DNA of 43,094 bases from Candidatus Eiseniibacteriota bacterium (GTDB lineage Bacteria > Joyebacterota > Joyebacteria > Joyebacterales > Joyebacteraceae). The notes below the pieces were generated by a model that saw only the letters and a list, made by a program, of their open reading frames with translations, made no database searches and was not told the origin of the DNA. Position numbers and translations under genes: made by a program. Positions 8,834 to 16,600 of this stretch are shown here, piece after piece. Location: contig JAUVLG010000015.1 of assembly GCA_030595835.1 (NCBI GenBank), positions 1 through 43,094 of the forward strand. Reading direction: 5' to 3'. The stretch's first letter is position 1, and each line of letters begins with the position of its first letter.

Positions 8834-10054
8834 ATGCAGATGGTTCTTCTCGAAGATCTGAAACACGCCAGGTTCGGCCCACTGACATTTCTCCGCCCGG
8901 AGTTCGACCTTCGCTGCGGTGTCCTCGAGCTGCATGAGAAGCTAGAGGGTAGGCGCCCCGACTGGAACGTGGCGCTCTGTCCCAGGCCCGCACTTGCGGC
9001 CCTGGTTTCCGAGCGACATCCCGCACGAGGCATCGATACGTTGGGCGACGGACCGACTCTGCTGCTCTACGGACGCGTGATCGCGGACGAGCCGCTTCTC
9101 CGGGCCCTACAGGAGCTCGAAGGCGAAGCGCTCCTGACGTCCGCCTCGGAGGTGGTCGGAGCTCTGCTTCAGAGCGGCGCGCGCCAGCGGCTCGAGGAGG
9201 CTTCGGTGGCGACCGAGGGCGTCGGCGCACTGGGAATCGAAGCAACTATTGAGATCCCGGCGCGAGCGGTTCGCTATCCGTGGGACCTGGTGGGCGCGAC
9301 CGCCGAAGAGATAGCGGCGGACGCGCAGCTGGTGGCGGAGCTCGGTGAGGTCAAGGGTGAGTTCCATTCCTCCGCGTGTTTGCTCGGTCGTGAGAACATC
9401 TCCGTGGGGGAGGGTAGCGAGACAGGACCGAATGTCGTGCTCGATGCCAGGGAGGGTCCGATCGTCATCGGCCGTGACGTCAAGATCATGGCCAACGCCG
9501 TTGTCGCAGGTCCGGCCTTCATCGGTGACGGGAGCCTGGTGCGAGCGTGCTCCGCGATCTATGGGGGAACGTCGATAGGGCCCGTGTGCAAGGTGGGGGG
9601 GGAGATCTCCGCTTCCGTCCTGCAGTCGTTCTCGAACAAGCAGCACGGTGGGTTCCTCGGACACTCGTTCGTGGGCAGCTGGGTCAATCTGGGCGCCGCG
9701 ACCAACAACAGCGATCTGAAGAACAACTACGGAAGCGTGCGCGTCGAGATCGCAGGTGAGGTCGTGGACACCGGGTCGGTCTCGGTCGGCGCGATCATCG
9801 GTGATCACTCCAAGACCGCGATTGGGACGAGGCTCAACACGGGGACGGTCATCGGCATCTTCTGCAGTGTCTTCGCGGATGGATTCTCCCCGAAGCTGGT
9901 CCCGTCGTTCTCGTGGGGGACGTCCGACGGCTTCGTCCGCTACGATCTCAAGGAAGCGATCGATACGGCGTCGCGCGTGATGACCAGACGGGGAATGACG
10001 ATGACGCCGGCGTTCACGAAGCGCGTCACCGAGCTCTTCGGCGCAACGGCCTGA
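8834..10054 (+). CDS. GlmU-like protein: putative sugar nucleotidyltransferase N-terminal domain + left-handed beta-helix acyltransferase domain
   Basis: N-term 'MQMVLLEDLKHARFGPLTFLRPEFDLRCGVLELHEKLE'; C-term hexapeptide repeats 'VGEGSETGPNVVLDAREGPIVIGRDVKIMANAVVAGPAFIGDGSLVRACSAIYGGTSIGPVCKVGGEISASV...HSFVGSWVNLGAATNNSDLKNNYG'. Confidence 0.82.
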   Translation: MQMVLLEDLKHARFGPLTFLRPEFDLRCGVLELHEKLEGRRPDWNVALCPRPALAALVSERHPARGIDTLGDGPTLLLYGRVIADEPLLRALQELEGEALLTSASEVVGALLQSGARQRLEEASVATEGVGALGIEATIEIPARAVRYPWDLVGATAEEIAADAQLVAELGEVKGEFHSSACLLGRENISVGEGSETGPNVVLDAREGPIVIGRDVKIMANAVVAGPAFIGDGSLVRACSAIYGGTSIGPVCKVGGEISASVLQSFSNKQHGGFLGHSFVGSWVNLGAATNNSDLKNNYGSVRVEIAGEVVDTGSVSVGAIIGDHSKTAIGTRLNTGTVIGIFCSVFADGFSPKLVPSFSWGTSDGFVRYDLKEAIDTASRVMTRRGMTMTPAFTKRVTELFGATA

Positions 10055-10098
10055 GAGACAACCACACCAGAGACAACCGCACCAGAGACAACCGCACC
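10054..10098. repeat. Three tandem 15-bp direct repeats (AGAGACAACCRCACC)x3
   Basis: 10054-10068 agagacaaccacacc; 10069-10083 and 10084-10098 agagacaaccgcacc; begins in the stop codon of the GlmU-like gene. Confidence 0.9.
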
Positions 10099-10114
10099 GT
10101 TCAGCGATTACCTG

Positions 10115-10138
10115 GCCGCCGCGATTCGTCGCGGCGGC
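10115..10138. terminator. GC-rich hairpin, 10-bp stem with TTCG loop
   Basis: G-CCGCCGCGA-TTCG-TCGCGGCGG-C, perfect complement, between convergent genes. Confidence 0.6.
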
Positions 10139-10152
10139 TCCGTACAAGGGGA

Positions 10153-10184
10153 AGCCCCCCACCTGAACTGGGCAGTGGGGGGCT
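10153..10184. terminator. Bidirectional-type hairpin, 10-bp perfect stem (AGCCCCCCAC / GTGGGGGGCT)
   Basis: Inverted repeat between the convergent GlmU-like (+) and PDZ (-) genes; 12-nt loop. Confidence 0.6.
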
Positions 10185-10219
10185 CGGGGGCGACTGACGG
10201 ATTGACCCTCTTGGCAAGA

Positions 10220-11257
10220 TCAGTCCTTGTCGGTCGCAAGTTCCTTCAGCTCCGCTCTGAGTTCTTTGAGATCCTCCTGCAGTTCAGCAAGGTCTGCCTT
10301 GAGCTCGGCGAGTTCCTCTTCAGAGAGTTCGCTGCTTCCGAATGCCCTGACGAAGAGGTCGCTGTCGCCCAGATCACCGACCTGGATCTTGTAGGATTGC
10401 ATGGCCTTGTCGTACTTCGACTCCGCGACGACGGCCTCGACCGTCACCTCCTTGCCCTTCCGGATAAGGACGATCGGCGTCTCCTCGTCGGTCTCCATCT
10501 TGGCGATGGCATCGACGAGTTCCTCGGTGCAGCAGACCGCCTTGCCGTCCACCTTGTATATGATGTCCCCGGCCTTGATCCCGGCGGTCTCCGCCGGACT
10601 GTCCTCGACGATCCCCTCGACCAGTACTCCTTCTCCTCCCGGGATCTCGAAGTACTCGGCCAGGTCTCCGCTGACATCATCGATGTAGACACCGAGCCTG
10701 CCGCGTCTGCCCCAGGTCGACATGCCGATGTCTATCTCGGGGATCACGATGTGCTCGAGCGCTTTGAGAGCCTCGAGACTCTCCAGGGCCTCAAGACCCT
10801 TGAGTCCCTCCAGGCCCTTCCAGATGAACGTGTCGTGCTCCCTCTCGCCGAGGGTGGCTTCCACTGTCCTCATCTTCCCGTCACGGTAGATCTCGAGCTC
10901 CACCTCCGTGCCCGGGTCCTTCGACTTCAGCAGCTTAACGAAGTGGGACAGGTCCTTGCCCTTCTTGCCGTTGATGGAAACAAGGACGTCGTGCTCCCGG
11001 AGATCGGCCTCCTCGGCCGGAGAGTCGTCGTAGATCTCTATTATGAGAATCCCCTCGATGTCGCTGTCGAGGTCGAGCTTCCCTCGGATCTTGCTGTCGA
11101 GTTCCTGGATGCCTATGCCGAGCCATCCGCCTCCGTCATCGTTGGTCTCGATGACGACCTTGATCTCCTTCTCGCCTGCCAGCGCCGGCGCCGGCACAAC
11201 AACGCACGCTGCGACCAGAGCGACGAGGACCGCCGCCGCTGCAATCCTCTCAAACAT
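10220..11257 (-). CDS. Secreted/periplasmic protein with two PDZ domains and C-terminal coiled coil
   Basis: MFERIAAAAVLVALVAACVVVPAPALAGEKEIKVVIE signal peptide; PDZ-like 'GILIIEIYDDSPAEEADLREHDVLVSINGKKGKDLSHFVKLL' and 'GVLVEGIVEDSPAETAGIKAGDIIYKVDGKAVCCTEELVDAI'; C-term SEEELAELKADLAELQEDLKELRAELKEL. Start ATG 11257 with GGAGACGGGAG SD. Confidence 0.85.
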   Translation of the reverse strand: MFERIAAAAVLVALVAACVVVPAPALAGEKEIKVVIETNDDGGGWLGIGIQELDSKIRGKLDLDSDIEGILIIEIYDDSPAEEADLREHDVLVSINGKKGKDLSHFVKLLKSKDPGTEVELEIYRDGKMRTVEATLGEREHDTFIWKGLEGLKGLEALESLEALKALEHIVIPEIDIGMSTWGRRGRLGVYIDDVSGDLAEYFEIPGGEGVLVEGIVEDSPAETAGIKAGDIIYKVDGKAVCCTEELVDAIAKMETDEETPIVLIRKGKEVTVEAVVAESKYDKAMQSYKIQVGDLGDSDLFVRAFGSSELSEEELAELKADLAELQEDLKELRAELKELATDKD

Positions 11258-11279
11258 CTCCCGTCTCCTTTGCCTGTGA

Positions 11280-11301
11280 CCTCTCCCTCCAAGAGGAGAG
11301 G
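11280..11301 (-). promoter_or_regulatory. Hairpin in the 5' leader just upstream of the PDZ gene SD
   Basis: CCTCTCC-8 nt-GGAGAGG perfect 7-bp inverted repeat ~20 nt upstream of start codon 11257. Confidence 0.35.
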
Positions 11302-11456
11302 GGGTCTTCTCCCCGGGGTCTCCCGCTGTCTTCAGCTTCACCCCGGGTTCTGACCCGCCAGTAAGCTTCCTGCTCTCACTCGTTTCGACACCCACGCCGC
11401 TGGATGGTTGAAAGGCACGGGAGGCGCCGGGATGGCACGTTCAGGCGCATCAAACG

Positions 11457-11489
11457 TGACGGGAGGCGTGCGCCGCACGCCTCCCGTCA
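11457..11489. terminator. Long perfect hairpin (15-bp stem, 3-nt loop) after the Yip1-like gene
   Basis: TGACGGGAGGCGTGC-GCC-GCACGCCTCCCGTCA; lies 3' of the minus-strand gene ending at 11515. Confidence 0.65.
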
Positions 11490-11514
11490 TCCGTCAGGCT
11501 GGTATGGTCACCCC

Positions 11515-12042
11515 TCAGCTATGGAGTGCGCCCGTCGCCGCCATGAGCCCCACACCCATCAGAACCATCATCATTCCGATAACGAGGAAGAGCACTACCG
11601 GGATGGCGACCACGGCGATGGCCTTGCCGCGGTCGATACCGTAGACGACCTCGACGGCCACGACCGCCACGACGAGCATCCAGAGGCCCGCGAGGCCCGC
11701 GAGGAACGTGGGCCCGAGGATCGGGACGATGGCCACCCATGTGATCAGTGACGCGCAGAACAACGGGACGGCCAGGCTGGTGAGCTTTCCCTTGCCGTCG
11801 AAGAACGTCGTGGCCAGGAAGTGCGTGATCGCTACGAGGATGAACCCGCCGATGATGCGCACGAAGGGTAACACGAAGAAGCCGACTACGTTGAAGGACC
11901 CGATACCCGCGCAGACGCCGCTGATGGCCAAGATTCCGATGGCCGGTTTGATGGCCTCGCCGTCGTCCGCGAGCTGTCGGATGGAGTCGGTCTTGAGTTG
12001 GGCGGTTTCCCAGCCCTGCTTGATGTAGTCAACGAAGGTCAT
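11515..12042 (-). CDS. Yip1-domain-like integral membrane protein
   Basis: MTFVDYIKQGWETAQLKTDSIRQLADDGEAIKPAIGILAISGVCAGIGSFNVVGFFVLPFVRIIGGFILVAITHFLATTFFDGKGKLTSLAVPLFCASLITWVAIVPILG; 5-TM hydrophobic pattern. Start ATG 12042 (ORF-track start is over-extended). Confidence 0.7.
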   Translation of the reverse strand: MTFVDYIKQGWETAQLKTDSIRQLADDGEAIKPAIGILAISGVCAGIGSFNVVGFFVLPFVRIIGGFILVAITHFLATTFFDGKGKLTSLAVPLFCASLITWVAIVPILGPTFLAGLAGLWMLVVAVVAVEVVYGIDRGKAIAVVAIPVVLFLVIGMMMVLMGVGLMAATGALHS

Positions 12043-12091
12043 GTGTCTCTCCTGCTCGGTGGGGATACTGCCGTTACCGCATTCCAGCGTG

Positions 12092-12120
12092 ACTATATGG
12101 CAGCGTCTTGCAGCCCGCAA
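12092..12120 (-). promoter_or_regulatory. sigma70-type promoter for the Yip1-like gene
   Basis: Minus strand TTGCGG-N17-TATAGT, ~50 nt upstream of ATG 12042. Confidence 0.5.
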
Positions 12121-12259
12121 GAGGAAACCCCGATCCCGCCCCGGGTGCCCGTCCCCCCGCGCATCTCGGACGGTGGCTCCCTGTGTCGGCTCACTCGGCC
12201 TCCAGGGGCCCCGTTTTCGAGCCTTCTGAGGCGCGATTCAGCATTATTGCGGCTCGGGC

Positions 12260-12275
12260 TGGCATACTCTTTGCA
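12260..12275 (+). promoter_or_regulatory. Putative sigma54 (-24/-12) promoter element
   Basis: TGGCATACTCTTTGCA matches TGGCAYRN4-5TTGCA with GG/GC spacing of 12; ~150 nt upstream of the lipoprotein start. Confidence 0.45.
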
Positions 12276-12427
12276 GTTAGGCATGCAGTCGCACACAGAG
12301 AGAGTTTGGGTGTAGGCAGTGCTGCAGGCGCCATCGCAGCCGGAGGACGAGTACCCTGGAATACTGGCGTTGAGGCAGCTGGACTATGCGACGGGCCTTC
12401 GGGCACTCGCGAGGGGAGGATGGCAGT

Positions 12428-12892
12428 ATGCGGAGCAAGCGTGAGATTCTGCATCGTGTGATGTGCGCGGTCGTGATTCTGGGGGCCGTGGCGGCCTTCA
12501 GCGGCTGCAGCTCGGTCGAGCCCACGGATCCGTGGAGTGAGCTGACGGGCAGGGTAGCCGGCACGGTGCGCTCGGACGACGAGGACCTCCTGCCGGAGAT
12601 CGAGGTTTGGTTATGGGTCGAGCCTGGAGAGGAAGGTCTCGAGCTGTGCTACCAGACGGAGACCGACGAGTACGGTGCATTCGAGTTCGACGCCGTTGAG
12701 ATGGTGACTGAGCAGTCATCCGAGACGACGTACTGGATCGCGGCCAACCGGACCGCAGTGAGATCGAGCGCGATCGACACGGACTACTACGCGTGCCGCT
12801 ACGCGATCAGCGTGCCCCAGGACGAGACGTGCACGTGGGACATGGTGCTGGAGTGCAATCCAGGAGATCCAGAGGACTACATGGACGACTAG
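12428..12892 (+). CDS. Small lipoprotein with carboxypeptidase-regulatory-like/beta-sandwich domain
   Basis: MRSKREILHRVMCAVVILGAVAAFSGCSSVEPTDPWSELTGRVAGTVRSDDEDLLPEIEVWLWVEPGEEGLELCYQTETDEYGAFEFDAVE; lipobox FSGC; GAGGGGAGG SD. Start ATG 12428. Confidence 0.7.
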   Translation: MRSKREILHRVMCAVVILGAVAAFSGCSSVEPTDPWSELTGRVAGTVRSDDEDLLPEIEVWLWVEPGEEGLELCYQTETDEYGAFEFDAVEMVTEQSSETTYWIAANRTAVRSSAIDTDYYACRYAISVPQDETCTWDMVLECNPGDPEDYMDD

Positions 12893-12969
12893 GACCGGTG
12901 CCGGTGGGTGGCTGCCGCGCTGATGCCGCGGCACGGGAAGCCGCCCGGGAACGGGTCTCCAGATACCAG

Positions 12970-13000
12970 AAGGGAGCTGCCGCGTGTCGGTAGCTCCCTT
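12970..13000. terminator. Bidirectional terminator hairpin between lipoprotein gene (+) and tRNA-Leu (-)
   Basis: AAGGGAGCT(g)CCG-CGTGT-CGG(t)AGCTCCCTT, ~13-bp stem. Confidence 0.75.
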
Positions 13001-13008
13001 CTCGTCTT

Positions 13009-13097
13009 TGGTGCCGGAGGCCGGGATCGAACCGGCACGAGCCTGACGGCCCGCGGGATTTTGAGTCCCGTGCGTCTACCAGTTTCACCACTCCGGC
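13009..13097 (-). tRNA. tRNA-Leu (anticodon CAA), CCA encoded
   Basis: Minus strand GCCGGAGTGGTGAAACTGGTAGACGCACGGGACTCAAAATCCCG...GCCGGTTCGATCCCGGCCTCCGGCACCA; acceptor GCCGGAG/CTCCGGC; loop CTCAAAA; long variable arm. Confidence 0.93.
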
Positions 13098-13116
13098 CAT
13101 TCGCTTTCGCGAGGAC

Positions 13117-13145
13117 ACTCTAGCACCGTCACCCCGGGGGGTCAA
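13117..13145 (-). promoter_or_regulatory. sigma70-type promoter for tRNA-Leu
   Basis: Minus strand TTGACC-N17-TAGAGT ~20 nt upstream of the tRNA. Confidence 0.65.
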
Positions 13146-13203
13146 GTGAGGGGAGGGGGCCGATCGTGTACAGAAGAGGGGGCCCAGCGGTTCCAGATTC
13201 GAC

Positions 13204-13231
13204 TTGACGCGCGTCGGGATGATGCTAGACT
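13204..13231 (+). promoter_or_regulatory. sigma70-type promoter for tRNA-Ala
   Basis: TTGACG-N16-TAGACT ~28 nt upstream of the tRNA. Confidence 0.6.
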
Positions 13232-13259
13232 ACTCATCAGTAGAGAGACTGAACAGAGT

Positions 13260-13336
13260 GGGGCCATAGCTCAGTTGGGATGAGCGCCTGACTGGCAGTC
13301 AGGAGGTCGGGGGTTCGATCCCCCCTGGCTCCACCA
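13260..13336 (+). tRNA. tRNA-Ala (anticodon GGC), CCA encoded
   Basis: GGGGCCATAGCTCAGTTGGGATGAGCGCCTGACTGGCAGTCAGGAGGTCGGGGGTTCGATCCCCCCTGGCTCCACCA; loop CTGGCAG; G3:U70 alanine identity pair present. Confidence 0.95.
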
Positions 13337-13351
13337 GATATCGTAGGACCT

Positions 13352-13385
13352 ATGTCCCGGGCGGAGAAGCGACCGCCCGGGACAT
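13352..13385 (+). terminator. Intrinsic-type terminator of tRNA-Ala
   Basis: ATGTCCCGGGCGG-agaagcga-CCGCCCGGGACAT 13-bp perfect stem followed by tcgttt. Confidence 0.75.
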
Positions 13386-13424
13386 TCGTTTCCGGGGTGC
13401 TGACATATGAGTGCCAATAGGCTC

Positions 13425-13453
13425 TTGACACTACGCCGAACCTGTGATAGAAT
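13425..13453 (+). promoter_or_regulatory. Near-consensus sigma70 promoter for the first C25 peptidase gene
   Basis: TTGACA-N17-TAGAAT; start codon is ~190 nt downstream of expected TSS. Confidence 0.7.
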
Positions 13454-13650
13454 TAAGGTGAGTTGCAGGAATACGCCGTTTTAGCTCCTTACTCACCACT
13501 GCACCGGGAGTCTGCCTTTCAGGAACTGCTAACGCTCTCAAGCCTTGGACAGCATAGTAGCGTCGACATAGTCAGGGTGTAGCAGAGAGATTAGTGACTG
13601 CCTGGAAGTGAAGAGACTCCTGTTTTTGTGTGGTCCGGGAAGAGGCTAGG

Positions 13651-16600
13651 ATGAGAAAAAGGGTGCTTGCTTCGGCGTTGGTCTGCTGCGTTCTGGGCAA
13701 CGCGGTCTACTCCAGCGCGGCTCTGACAACAGCCACTGCCAGCTTCGAGCGGAGCGACATCTCGTTCGAGGCCAATCGCTCCTTCCACAATGTTCTCATC
13801 GACGACTGCGTGACGCTGTCCAACGTGGGTGAACCTGACCTTCCGGTCAGGATTCTCCGTTTCGTGATCCCGGCCGAGATGCGTGTTGAGGACATCATCT
13901 TCTCGTCCGGCGACGTCATTGAACTGCCGGGAACACACAGGGTTGCGCCAGCGCAGCCGGGAACTCCCACCGGTGTAGAACCCCAGTGGGCCGACGCGAA
14001 CCCGGATGTCTACTCCATCGATGAGCTGTTCCCCGCTGAGCGAGTCGAGTACCTGGGCGACGGCTATCTCGGCGGACACCGGATCGCGAGCGTCGCGGTC
14101 CATCCGCTGCAGTACGCGCCCTTGAGCGGGCGGCTCTTCCTGGCGACGGATGTGTCGGTCGAGCTTTTGCTCGCGCCGGGGGCGGACAGATCCCAACCGC
14201 GCGGGCGGCTCTCGGCTCGTTCGGACGAGACGTACCGCAGGATGGTGCGGAGCATCGTCGTGAACCCGGAGGACATGTCTGACGGGCGCGCGTCACACGC
14301 GGCGACGGACTCCGATGCCAAGGGCTTCCTGCCCCGTTACACTCCTTCTCTCGAAGGCAGCGGCGTGGAGTACGTCATTATTACCAGCGAGGAGTTCGAG
14401 CCGCAGTTCCAGGACTTCGCCGACTGGAAGACGAGACTCGGTGCTCCGGCGGTGGTGCGCACGCTGTCCTGGATCGATCAGAACTACACCGGCGGTGTGG
14501 ATCTTCCTGAGCGCATGCGGCTGTTCATCAAGGACGCCTACTCGTCCTGGGGGACCACCCACGTGCTGCTCGGCGGCGACACGGGCGTCGTTCCCAAGAG
14601 GCTCATCAAGTCCCTCTATCAGGGTGGGGAGATGATCCCGGCCGACATCTACTTCTCGTCGCTCGAGGGCGACTGGAACGACGACGGTGACGAACTGTTC
14701 GGTGAGGGCTGGGGCGGCGTGACGGTGCCGGGAGACAGCATAGACCTCTATCCCGATGTGTTCGTCGGCCGCGCTCCCGTCAGCGATCTCGTAGAGCTTG
14801 AGACCTTCATCTCCAAGTGCCGGGCCTACGTCGAGGAGCCCCAGGTTCATTTCACGGACAGGAATCTCTTCCTGGCCGAAGTGCTTTTTCCCTACGACTG
14901 GGAGAGCGGTGGCTTCAGCCTGGACGGTGCCACGCACATCATGGAGCCCGTCCTGGACGTGTTTCCGGAGGATCTGCATCTCACGAAGCTCTACGCCAAC
15001 TACCTGGATTTTCCCGAGTCATCCGCTCTGAACTCCTCCGTGTCCATCGATTCCCTGGAGGCCGGCTACAACATCACGATTCACGCCGGCCACGGGAGCA
15101 AGGACATCCTACGTGTTAGCACGAACAACTACATCACGATGAGCGATGTGTCATCGCTGGCCAACAGCCTGACGAAGTCGTCATTCCTGTGGTTGCTGAA
15201 CTGCTCGACGGTCGCGATCGACTTCGATTGCATTGCGGAGAGGGCTCTCAACAACCCTAACGGCGGGGCGGTTGGAGCGTTCGGCGGGACACGGCTCCAG
15301 TTTCCGGGTACTTCGAAGGATTACCTCTGGCAGTGGCTCGACCTCCTGTATGCGTACGACATCTGCGACGTTGGAGAGACCTGCGCGCTTGCCAAGGCCG
15401 CGTTCGCCGCTCCCGAGATCTCCGGGACCGAGAACACCCACAGGTGGACGCAGCTCACTCTGCTTCTTCTCGGTGATCCGGGGCTCCCGCTATGGACATC
15501 CCGAGCCAGCGGCCTGAGCGTGTCGCACGCCTCGTCGGTCACCATTGGCCAGACCGCGTTGTCGGTCACGGTCACGGATGGAACCCCCGTCGAGGGCGCG
15601 CTCGTCTGCGTCATGAAGGACGACGAGGTCTACGAGCGGGCGCTCACGGGCGCGGACGGCGTGGCCGACTTGAGCATCACACCCGACACAGAGGGGACGC
15701 TCACCATCTCCGTGACGGCTCAGAACCACGTTCCGAGCGAGTCGAGCGTGAGCGTCACGGTGGCTCCAGGCGCCCATCTCTACGTGGCTGCGTTCGGCGT
15801 GGACGACGACGGGTTCGGCGAGAGCTGCGGCAACAACAATGGCAAGGTCGAGGTGGGCGAGTCAGTGGAATTCGGAGTGGAGATACAGAACAGTGGGGCG
15901 GTGGAGGCGACCTCAGTGACGGCGTTCCTGACCACCTCTGACGTCAACGTTACGATCAGCGACAGCACGGAGGTCATCGGCTCTCTCATGCCGGGGGAAA
16001 GCGCGGTCATCGGCGCGGCGTTCAGTTTCACCGCGTCTGACGTGTGTCCGCCCGAGCACGACGCTGTATTCTCGGTGGAGTTGGTCGATGGCGCCAGTGG
16101 GATGTGGACCGAGGAGATCACCGTCCGCATCCACCGACCCGATCTCGGCGGGCTCTTCCTCGAGATCGACGATTCGGCCGGGGACGGTGACGGCACGCCG
16201 GAGGCAGGGGAGACGGTAGTCCTGACGCTCGAGATCATCAATGACGGGACCGGCGACGCGGACGCGGTCTCCGGAATGCTGTCCGCGCCCTCGGGTGGCA
16301 TGACGGTAGTGGATGGGATCGACGTGTGGGGAGACGTGCCCGGAGGAGCGACGCGAACTGGTTCCACGGGCTTCCAACTCGTTGTCGGCGCTGACCCGGA
16401 CGAGCTCCTTCTTCTGGAGCTTACTGACGGCTACGGGAAGGTCTGGTCGTCCCCTCTGGATCTCGTTGCTCCCGCGGCCCCGGACAGTGTCTGGGCTCGG
16501 GTGCAGGGGACGACGATCGAGCTCTACTGGACGTCCGTCGCCGACCCTGATCTTCGCGGCTACACGGTCCAGCGATCCGAGAACCTCGCCGGTTCCTACG

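Noticed and set aside
10175-11353. 392-aa plus-strand ORF
   Set aside because: Antisense to the PDZ protein; the minus frame has signal peptide and PDZ motifs.
13454-13650. Known riboswitch in the C25 leader
   Set aside because: I could not match it to any riboswitch consensus I know; kept only as an unclassified structured-leader finding.
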